From positions 1 through 22,144 of the forward strand of contig DTSG01000336.1 in assembly GCA_012965455.1 (NCBI GenBank): a DNA stretch of 22,144 nt, given 5' to 3'. The notes beneath the pieces were generated by a model. It was not told where the DNA came from. It searched no databases and saw only the letters and a list, made by a program, of their open reading frames with translations. Below are positions 15,607-22,144 of the stretch, in pieces (position 1 is the first letter of the stretch; every line of letters starts with the position of its first letter). Source of the stretch: Planctomycetaceae bacterium (GTDB taxonomy: Bacteria; Planctomycetota; Planctomycetia; Pirellulales; Pirellulaceae). A program made the translations under genes and the position numbers.

Positions 15607-17079
15607 CTATTTGACTGGTGGTTTTCGATAGTCCAGCGGTGGTTTTTGGCCGGGAACCATCAATGAATTGTAGGGCTTGCTACCGAGTCGTTGCTGTAAT
15701 TCGGATTTGGCGGCGGCAAGGATTTCGGGGCTACGGTAGAGATCCCAAGCGGTAGCTGCAATGACACGAGACGCTAAGTTCAGCCCTTTCCCAGCAGCAT
15801 CTGTACCGCCCGATGCAACTGCTTGCCAGCTATGCCCAGGCACTCCAGGGGTAAAACAAGCCGTATTAAATCCGGTGGTGGGCACGACCCACGATACATC
15901 GCCAACATCCGTGGATCCCATTCCCACAGTTCCACTGGTATCAACGACCTCTTTAATCGACGAAAGCGGAACTTGGTTATCGATGGATTGTTGAATACGA
16001 ATGGCAAATTTTACATTGTCATCATCATATTCCAGGTCATTGAGTTGACGAAGATTCTTCATGGTTACTTGCGCGAGTATATTGTTAGGAAGGATTTCCA
16101 GAATCCCGCCTTGAAAATTAATTTCCAATTTTGTTTCCGTGGCAAGTGCGCCAGCTTCCGCACATTTAACAAGGCGCTTATACAATTCACGCACAACATC
16201 GGATTTTGGGTGTCGAATATAATAATAAACCTCCGCAAATTCTGGAACTACATTAGGCGCACCGCCACCGAATGTAATCACATGATGGATGCGAGTACCA
16301 TCTGGCGTATGTTCCCGTAGTAGTTGTGCTGCAAAGTTCGTAAGTTCCACGGCATCCAAGGCACTACGTCCCTGCTCCGGTGCTCCCGCTGCATGTGCCG
16401 CTTTGCCATGAAATCGAAACTTGACTGCATTGCGTGCTAAGGTGCTGCGGTCACCTGCGGAGTTGCGACTACTGGGGTGCCAATGCAGCACTGCATCACA
16501 ATCCTTAAACAGCCCTGCATTGACCATGAACACTTTTGCACTGCCTCCTTCTTCGGCCGGACAACCGTAATACCGAATAGTGCCTTGTAGTTTTCCGGCT
16601 TTGATTTGTTGTGCAATTGCAATAGCGCCTTCCATCGATGCGACTCCCAATAAATGGTGCCCGCATCCATGTCCATAACCATTGCTGTTGTGCTCGGTTT
16701 GAGCCCGCTGAGGTGTTGCTTGTTGAGATAACCCTGGCAAGGCATCATACTCGCCAAGCATTCCGATGACGGGTTTACCCTTGCCAAAAGTCGCCGTAAA
16801 AGCCGTCGGCATTCCCGCGACGCCGGACTTGATGTCAAACCCTTGGGACCGCAATGTTTTTATCAGCAACGCACTGCTCTTGGTTTCTTGATAGCCGGGT
16901 TCTGCCCAATTCCAAATCTGTTTAGCAGTTTCCCAACTTGTTTGTTGCCGCTCATTGATGGTCTCATACATCTCAGATTTTTGATCGTCTTGTGCAGCGA
17001 GTGCAGTAATTGTGACGGACCAAGTCAGAAAAATTAGCAAGACCACAGCCATGATTGGATTGTCAGATCGTTGAGTCAT
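15607..17079 (-). CDS. Exported M20-family amidohydrolase, AbgB-like
   Basis: A 490-residue zinc-dependent hydrolase. Residues 9-29 are a signal peptide (MAVVLLIFLTWSV through ALAAQ), so the enzyme should work outside the cytoplasm, unlike the cytoplasmic AbgB of E. coli. Metal-site motifs of the M20 amidohydrolase family are present: GMLGEYDALPG (106-116), GHGCGHH (136-142, with C139 and H141), PAEEGG (174-179) and H199 in VLHWHP. The dimerisation domain begins near 220 (RFHGKAAHAAGAPEQGRSAL), and a C-terminal GSTDVGDVSW block supplies the last ligand region. AbgB cleaves p-aminobenzoyl-glutamate, and other relatives cleave N-acyl amino acids, so the substrate cannot be told here. It is divergent from the dehydrogenase gene, with 132 bases between starts. 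Confidence 0.88.
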   Translation of the reverse strand: MTQRSDNPIMAVVLLIFLTWSVTITALAAQDDQKSEMYETINERQQTSWETAKQIWNWAEPGYQETKSSALLIKTLRSQGFDIKSGVAGMPTAFTATFGKGKPVIGMLGEYDALPGLSQQATPQRAQTEHNSNGYGHGCGHHLLGVASMEGAIAIAQQIKAGKLQGTIRYYGCPAEEGGSAKVFMVNAGLFKDCDAVLHWHPSSRNSAGDRSTLARNAVKFRFHGKAAHAAGAPEQGRSALDAVELTNFAAQLLREHTPDGTRIHHVITFGGGAPNVVPEFAEVYYYIRHPKSDVVRELYKRLVKCAEAGALATETKLEINFQGGILEILPNNILAQVTMKNLRQLNDLEYDDDNVKFAIRIQQSIDNQVPLSSIKEVVDTSGTVGMGSTDVGDVSWVVPTTGFNTACFTPGVPGHSWQAVASGGTDAAGKGLNLASRVIAATAWDLYRSPEILAAAKSELQQRLGSKPYNSLMVPGQKPPLDYRKPPVK

Positions 17080-17122
17080 CGTTATTGAATTCCGTAAGAG
17101 TCAAGTGGGTAAAAACAGCACG

Positions 17123-17157
17123 TCGATTTATGCTGGTTCTTGTTAGTGCATAATCGA
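17123..17157. promoter_or_regulatory. Long imperfect palindrome in a divergent promoter region
   Basis: TCGATTTATGC (17123-17133) pairs with GCATAATCGA (17148-17157) with one unpaired T, around a 14-base centre. A smaller repeat, CAGCA-N10-TGCTG (17116-17135), overlaps its left side. It covers the -35 element and spacer of the promoter for the rightward gene, so a bound regulator could control both divergent genes. Confidence 0.45.
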
Positions 17158-17168
17158 TGGGCTATAAG
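17140..17168 (+). promoter_or_regulatory. Sigma-70-like promoter of the dehydrogenase gene
   Basis: TTGTTA (17140-17145) and TATAAG (17163-17168) are separated by exactly 17 bases, each matching the consensus at four or five positions. Transcription would start near 17175, about 37 bases before the GTG. Confidence 0.5.
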
Positions 17169-17211
17169 GAATAGTAAGTCCATTGTAGTGTAACCCAGAG
17201 GGAATCCAAAC

Positions 17212-18195
17212 GTGCTCGCTGCTGAAATATACGCTCCTCGTCAAATTCGCATGATTGATATTGAAGAACCGACACTGGCCAACAGTGCAGGAGGTGATAT
17301 TATCTTTCAACCTGAATTGGCGTGTTTGTGTGGATCTGACCTGCTTTATTTTGAAGCGGACAACGAAAGCTACGAACCCATTGTCGGACATTCACTGCAT
17401 GAATTGATCGGTACCGTGGTCGATACGAACGGTGAGAAATTCAAAATCGGTGATCGTGTATTATGTGTCCCAATAAATCAAGTCGGGCTGCAAGAACGGT
17501 TTGTGGTAACCGAAAATCAAGCGATTTATGTAGACCCTCGACCAGAGGAACGCGAAGCATTACTTGCTCAACCCCTGGGCACAGTGTTGTTTGCCCTCAG
17601 GCGGCTTCCAAATATTGTGGATCAAAATGTGGTGGTTGTTGGTCAAGGTCCGATGGGGCAACTTTGGAATTGTGCACTAAGTCAACTTGGTGCGCGTCGA
17701 GTCATCGGCCTCGATCTCAACGCCGATCGTTTAAAAGTGAGTCCCGCGATGGGAGCGACTGACATTTTACAGGTCGCACCCGAGCAAAATGCGGAGGACA
17801 TTGCTGCCGGCGTGCGTTCGATTCTCGCCGGCGAGTCTCCCGATCTCGTTATCGAATGTGTTGGTCACCGCGAGCAGATGGTAAACCTATGTTTTGAGAT
17901 TTGTCGCAAAGCCGGCACGGTGTTCTTTTTTGGTGTCCCCCCCAAACATGTCGAGAACTTTGATTTGCACAAAATGTTTTTCAAGAACCAAACGCTTGTC
18001 ACCAGCGTCGGGCCAGATTTCACTATAGATTTTCCATTGGCGATGCAGTGGATAGCCGAAGGACGAGTCAACGTTGCACCTATTATTACGCACCATATGC
18101 AATTAGCCCAAATTCAAGAAGCCTTTGATTTGTTTAGTACGCGGCAAGATAGTGCACTCAAAGTGTTTCTTGATTTTCCGGCATCCGGTAATTAA
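17212..18195 (+). CDS. Zinc-type medium-chain alcohol/polyol dehydrogenase
   Basis: A 327-residue MDR-superfamily protein. The GroES-like catalytic domain is N-terminal, with C40-G-S-D as the first zinc ligand and H63-E64 within GHSLHELIG as the next pair. The Rossmann part begins with GQGPMG (145-150) and D168 after the second strand, favouring NAD. The four-cysteine structural zinc lobe of classical members is absent. The region after residue 88 runs directly into QERFVVTENQ, making it shorter than the usual 340-380. It should oxidise an alcohol or sugar alcohol in the cytoplasm. The start is a GTG with AGAGGG about 9 bases upstream. It shares its upstream region with the AbgB-like gene. 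Confidence 0.85.
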   Translation: MLAAEIYAPRQIRMIDIEEPTLANSAGGDIIFQPELACLCGSDLLYFEADNESYEPIVGHSLHELIGTVVDTNGEKFKIGDRVLCVPINQVGLQERFVVTENQAIYVDPRPEEREALLAQPLGTVLFALRRLPNIVDQNVVVVGQGPMGQLWNCALSQLGARRVIGLDLNADRLKVSPAMGATDILQVAPEQNAEDIAAGVRSILAGESPDLVIECVGHREQMVNLCFEICRKAGTVFFFGVPPKHVENFDLHKMFFKNQTLVTSVGPDFTIDFPLAMQWIAEGRVNVAPIITHHMQLAQIQEAFDLFSTRQDSALKVFLDFPASGN

Positions 18196-18271
18196 TGGGA
18201 ACGGCACGTGAGTGGAAATTCCTTTACAATAGATCAAGTACGATAGACCACCATTTAGAAGGAGTCACAAG

Positions 18272-21208
18272 TTGTTTCGATATGTAAGTATACAACTACT
18301 GTTATTATTGGTGTTAGGTTTGGTGCATACCGAATCGTTAGTGGCACAGACCGTTGATTTTGATCGTGACATCCGTCCAATATTTTCGAACCATTGCTAC
18401 GCTTGCCATGGGCCGGATGCGGAGACGCGCGAGGCGGACTTGCGTTTAGACGTCCAAGCAAGCCTTTTTGCTGTGCGTGATGAACCTCTGATTACACCTG
18501 GTGACGTCCAGAACAGTCAATTAATCCATCGCATCACTAGCAAAGACGATGCGGAACAAATGCCACCGGCAGACTTTCTCAAACCCTTGTCAGCTGATCA
18601 AATTTCGCTACTACAGCGTTGGGTCAAGCAAGGCGCGCAGTGGAAAGATCATTGGGCTTGGACCGCGCCACAACGCCCCAGTATTCCCGTGGTGAAACAT
18701 TTATTTATTAGGAATGATATTGATCGATTTGTGTTGGCAAAACTGAAGGACAAAAAGGTCAAGCCGAGCAAACGCGCGGATCGCATAACGTTGATTCGTC
18801 GTCTCTACTTCGATTTGACCGGTCTACCACCGACATTTTCTCAAGTCCAAGCGTTTGTCGAGAATACCAGTTCCTCTGCGTATCAAGAACTCGTCACTCA
18901 ATTGCTAGCACAACCACAGTTCGGTGAGCGGATGGCAATGTATTGGTTAGATGTGGTGCGCTATGCCGATAGCAATGGTTATCACGCCGACAAAACTCGC
19001 CAAGTCTCACCCTATCGAGATTATGTAATCGAGGCGTTTAACTCCAACAAACCTTACGACGAGTTCGTACGTGAGCAACTCGCGGGCGATCTAATACCCA
19101 ACGCCACCATCGAACAGCAAGTGGCCTCTGCCTTTAATATGTTGCTGCAAACGACCGATGAAGGCGGGGCTCAAGCGAAAGAGTATTTGGCCAAATACGC
19201 AGCAGACCGAGTACGCAATACGGCGACGGCATTTATGGGAGTCACGTTTGGTTGTGCCCAATGTCATGATCATAAATACGATCCATTTACGACGAAGGAT
19301 TTTTACCAATTTGCTTCTTTCTTTGCTGATATCTCGGAAGTTGGAGTTGGTAACGCGCCGGTTTTTCCGGTCATCGATGCAAAACGCCAAGCAGCGATAG
19401 CGGAAACGAAAACTAAAATCGCAAATGCTCAAGTTGCCTTGGCATCAGCGGCAGAAAAAATGGTTCAACAACGGTCTGTTTGGGAGGCCAGCCTCAGCAA
19501 AAAAGCACAATCAAATATCCGTTTAACTCCTTGGCAATTTTTGGGACCATTAGCTGCCGAGAGCTTTGACCTTGCCCACGACAAGTCGTTTTTTGATGAA
19601 ACCGTTCCAATTGATTTGGAAACACCTGTTGCTGATGTTGCTTGGAAACAGCGTGATGAATTTGTTGATGGGAAAATACATGCGTTACCCGCGAACGCGA
19701 ACATTGCCCACTATTTATTTCGTACATTAACAGCGCCACAGGACATGAAGTTGGTTTTACAGTTGGGTAGTGACGATGGAATTCGAGTGTGGGTCAACGG
19801 AAACGAAAAATTAAACAAGAAGATTGCTCGTGGAGTCGCTGCTAACCAAGAGCAGGTCACCGTAGATTTAGAACAGGGTGAGAATCAACTGTTGATCAAA
19901 ATATCACAAGGTGGTGGCGGTTGTGGTTTTTATTTTAATTATGGCTCGTCAAATCTGCCGGCAGATATTCAGCGCATCATTTTAATCGCCGAAAATGAAC
20001 GCAGTGAAAAGGATCACACGACGCTAGCGAGTCATTTTCGCGACACCCACCCTGATTTAGCAGTACCGCGAGAAGTGATTACCAACAGTGAAAAAACACT
20101 AAAGCAACTCACCGACTCGGCCCCCAAAACGCTCATGACGAAGGTTGCTGCGCCGCGGACGACCCGCATTTTACCTCGCGGGAACTGGCAAGATGATTCC
20201 GGCGAAGAAGTTCAACCTGCGGTGCCCGAGTTCATGCTGCCTTTAGAAGTGGATGGTCGCCGTGCCAATCGACTTGATTTGGCCGATTGGATGATAGACT
20301 CAAATAATCCACTGACCGCTCGCGTTTTTGTAAACCGACTCTGGAAAATACTTTTTGGCAACGGTCTAGCACAACCGCTTGATGATATTGGCAGTCAGGG
20401 ATCACGACCGTTACATCCCGAATTGTTAGATTGGCTTGCTATCGAGTTTATGGAAAGCGGTTGGGATGTAAAACATATGGTGAAACTACTAGTAGCATCG
20501 GGAACGTATCAACAATCCTCCAACGGGTCAGCGGCAATGACCGCTCGTGATCCCTACAACCATCTGCTAGCACGACAAACACAATTCCGCTTAGATGCCG
20601 AAATGGTGCGCGACAATGCACTGGCCGTGAGCGGATTGTTGACTCGAGATATTGGTGGTGTGAGTGTTAAACCTTACCAACCGGTGGGGTACTGGAAGCA
20701 TATGAATTTTCCGAAACGTAAGTGGACGCCGTCGGCCGGTGACAATGCGTATCGACGCGGTCTGTACACGCACTGGCAACGCATGTTCTTGCACCCCTCG
20801 CTGTTAGCATTTGACGCTCCGAGTCGTGAAGAGTGTACCGTCGAGCGATCGCGTTCTAACACGCCGCAGCAAGCATTAGTTTTATTGAACGATCCAACTT
20901 ATGTGGAAGCTGCTCGAGTGTTTGCCCAACGGATTATCAACGAAGGCGGAACGGACTCGACGCAACGTTTGAATTGGGCATTTGAAACGGCGCTGTCGCG
21001 GCAAGCTACTAAACAGGAATCCAACGTGTTAATGGATGTTTATGGGAAACATTTAGTTATGTTTCAGGCGGACACCGACTCGGCTAGATCTTTGGTGGCG
21101 GTTGGCAATGCTACCACGCCAACGCAGGTGGATGTTGCCGAGCATGCGGCATGGACGTCGATTGCTCGAATTATCTTCAATTTACACGAGTCTATAACTC
21201 GTAACTAA
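18272..21208 (+). CDS. PSCyt1-PSCyt2 (DUF1549)-PSD1 (DUF1553) cytochrome protein
   Basis: A 978-residue exported protein. The start is a TTG at 18272, 7 bases after GAAGGAG, which is a strong ribosome site. Residues 5-25 are a signal peptide. The N-terminal PSCyt1 domain has the haem motif C42-Y-A-C-H46. PSCyt2/DUF1549 follows (about 125-360) and contains LIRRLYFDLTGLPPT and a second haem motif C328-A-Q-C-H332. A segment at about 485-560 (LQLGSDDGIRVWVNGNEKLN) resembles PA14-like or jelly-roll sugar-binding modules. PSD1/DUF1553 fills about 665-950, with LTARVFVNRLWKILFGNGL and CTVERSRSNTPQQALVLLNDP. The family is widespread in planctomycetes and usually sits beside DUF1501 genes, as here. 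Its exact reaction is unknown. Confidence 0.93.
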   Translation: MFRYVSIQLLLLLVLGLVHTESLVAQTVDFDRDIRPIFSNHCYACHGPDAETREADLRLDVQASLFAVRDEPLITPGDVQNSQLIHRITSKDDAEQMPPADFLKPLSADQISLLQRWVKQGAQWKDHWAWTAPQRPSIPVVKHLFIRNDIDRFVLAKLKDKKVKPSKRADRITLIRRLYFDLTGLPPTFSQVQAFVENTSSSAYQELVTQLLAQPQFGERMAMYWLDVVRYADSNGYHADKTRQVSPYRDYVIEAFNSNKPYDEFVREQLAGDLIPNATIEQQVASAFNMLLQTTDEGGAQAKEYLAKYAADRVRNTATAFMGVTFGCAQCHDHKYDPFTTKDFYQFASFFADISEVGVGNAPVFPVIDAKRQAAIAETKTKIANAQVALASAAEKMVQQRSVWEASLSKKAQSNIRLTPWQFLGPLAAESFDLAHDKSFFDETVPIDLETPVADVAWKQRDEFVDGKIHALPANANIAHYLFRTLTAPQDMKLVLQLGSDDGIRVWVNGNEKLNKKIARGVAANQEQVTVDLEQGENQLLIKISQGGGGCGFYFNYGSSNLPADIQRIILIAENERSEKDHTTLASHFRDTHPDLAVPREVITNSEKTLKQLTDSAPKTLMTKVAAPRTTRILPRGNWQDDSGEEVQPAVPEFMLPLEVDGRRANRLDLADWMIDSNNPLTARVFVNRLWKILFGNGLAQPLDDIGSQGSRPLHPELLDWLAIEFMESGWDVKHMVKLLVASGTYQQSSNGSAAMTARDPYNHLLARQTQFRLDAEMVRDNALAVSGLLTRDIGGVSVKPYQPVGYWKHMNFPKRKWTPSAGDNAYRRGLYTHWQRMFLHPSLLAFDAPSREECTVERSRSNTPQQALVLLNDPTYVEAARVFAQRIINEGGTDSTQRLNWAFETALSRQATKQESNVLMDVYGKHLVMFQADTDSARSLVAVGNATTPTQVDVAEHAAWTSIARIIFNLHESITRN

Positions 21209-21247
21209 GCACTTTATTTTTCTTTCAGTTTTTTTAGTAGACAAACC

Positions 21248-22144
21248 ATGAAAAATTTAAATTCAAGGGACGATGAATTTTCGGCTGCCGTAAATCGCCG
21301 CTGCTTCTTAGGCCAAGGCGTTCAAGGAGTCGGTACTCTAGGGTTGGCTGCACTTTTACAGCAGTCGTTAACTCAAGCGAAGGAAACCGATGTACAAGTG
21401 CCCCGTTGGCCGGGAATCTTGAATGGTAAATTACATCACGCAGCGAAAGCTAAACGAGTTATATTTCTCACGATGGCTGGCGGAATGTCGCATTTAGAGA
21501 CGTTCGACCACCGACCCAAACTGGCTGAAATGGATGGAAAACCGATGCCAGAGTCCTACACCAAGGGACAGCCCATCGCGCAACTCCAAAACAAGCCTTT
21601 GAAATGTCTCGCGCCCCAGCATACATTTGCCAAGCATGGTGAGTCGGGGGTAGAGCTTTCGAGTATATTCCCGCATTTAGCGACAGTTGCGGATGAATTA
21701 GCAATTGTACGGTCTCTAACCACAGATGCGATCAACCATGATCCCGCTCATACGTTTATGAATACGGGCACAACGATAAGTGGACGACCATCGATGGGAT
21801 CTTGGTTTACCTATGGCTTGGGCGCTGAAACCGAGAATCTGCCAGGGTTTGTCGTTTTGACATCCTCCGGTGGCGGTCAAGATCAACCAATTGCATCGCG
21901 ACAGTGGCATAGCGGATTTTTGCCGAGTCGTTTTCAAGGCGTGCATTTTCACGGCCAAGGCGACCCCGTGTTGTATGTGAATAATCCGCCAGGCGTGTCC
22001 CGTGCTCAGCAACGTGATATTGTGAAAGCGGTTCAGAAAATAAATCGTCTACGATCGGCCTCCATCAACGATACAGAAATTGCCACGCGGATAAGCCAGT
22101 ACGAAATGGCATTTCGGATGCAAGCGAGTGTTCCAGACTTGGTT
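21248..22144 (+). CDS. DUF1501 protein with Tat signal (partial, 3' end off the window)
   Basis: The first 299 residues are visible from an ATG at 21248, 40 bases after the cytochrome gene. The N-terminus has a twin-arginine motif, N16-R-R-C-F-L, followed by a hydrophobic stretch (GVQGVGTLGLAALLQQ), so export in a folded state through Tat is likely. Further on, KAKRVIFLTMAGGMSHLETFDHRPKL and AINHDPAHTFMNTG match the DUF1501 family, which is distantly related to the sulfatase/alkaline phosphatase fold. It is the usual partner of DUF1549/DUF1553 proteins. Substrate unknown. No clear ribosome site is visible, so coupling to the upstream gene is plausible. Confidence 0.9.
   Translation, partial: MKNLNSRDDEFSAAVNRRCFLGQGVQGVGTLGLAALLQQSLTQAKETDVQVPRWPGILNGKLHHAAKAKRVIFLTMAGGMSHLETFDHRPKLAEMDGKPMPESYTKGQPIAQLQNKPLKCLAPQHTFAKHGESGVELSSIFPHLATVADELAIVRSLTTDAINHDPAHTFMNTGTTISGRPSMGSWFTYGLGAETENLPGFVVLTSSGGGQDQPIASRQWHSGFLPSRFQGVHFHGQGDPVLYVNNPPGVSRAQQRDIVKAVQKINRLRSASINDTEIATRISQYEMAFRMQASVPDLV

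Noticed and set aside
17340..17410. Possible loss of zinc ligands in the dehydrogenase
   Set aside because: The first histidine (H60) is not followed by Glu, but H63-E64 three residues later restores the usual HExxG pattern, so the catalytic zinc site appears intact.
1..22144. Mobile element, CRISPR array, prophage, tRNA or rRNA
   Set aside because: No transposase, integrase, regularly spaced repeats, phage genes or RNA-gene signatures were recognised by reading both strands.

Overview
The window looks like a chromosomal segment of a planctomycete, probably Pirellulaceae-like. The main evidence is three genes of families that are abundant mainly in Planctomycetota: a c-type cytochrome protein of the PSCyt1 kind at the left edge, a PSCyt1/PSCyt2/PSD1 (DUF1549/DUF1553) protein, and a DUF1501 protein running off the right edge. 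A short ECF-like sigma factor, a GYF_2-domain membrane protein, several genes with weak or no Shine-Dalgarno sequence, and moderate GC fit the same group. Genus assignment is not possible from sequence reading alone.

Layout. 1-2622 is a leftward run: a partial cytochrome gene, a beta-CASP metallo-beta-lactamase-fold ribonuclease-like protein, and an ECF-like sigma factor. A divergent spacer with several small repeats (2623-2956) separates this from a rightward GYF/zinc-ribbon membrane protein. 3682-7865 is a rightward four-gene ABC transporter cluster (ATPase, permease, ATPase, permease). The first permease carries a textbook EF-hand calcium loop in a long segment predicted to lie outside the cytoplasm. 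Converging on it from the right is the leftward block lysR-gltB-gltD (15082 to 7948), encoding NADPH-type glutamate synthase with a LysR regulator whose end overlaps the gltB start by 56 bases. Next come a 524-base spacer rich in dyad symmetries (15083-15606), a leftward exported M20/AbgB-like amidohydrolase, a divergent promoter region with a long imperfect palindrome, and a rightward zinc-type dehydrogenase. The window ends with the DUF1549/DUF1553 cytochrome gene and the DUF1501 gene, a common planctomycete pair.

How the genes work together. GltB and GltD form the two subunits of glutamate synthase (ammonia assimilation), with the LysR protein as the likely controller. The two ATPases and two permeases probably form one or two ABC-2 type exporters. 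The cytochrome/DUF1501 pair is probably a secreted or periplasmic enzyme system of unknown substrate. No tRNA, rRNA, CRISPR array, insertion sequence or prophage was recognised. The strongest candidates for something undescribed are the EF-hand permease cluster, the lysR-gltB overlap, and the dyad-rich spacer at 15083-15606.
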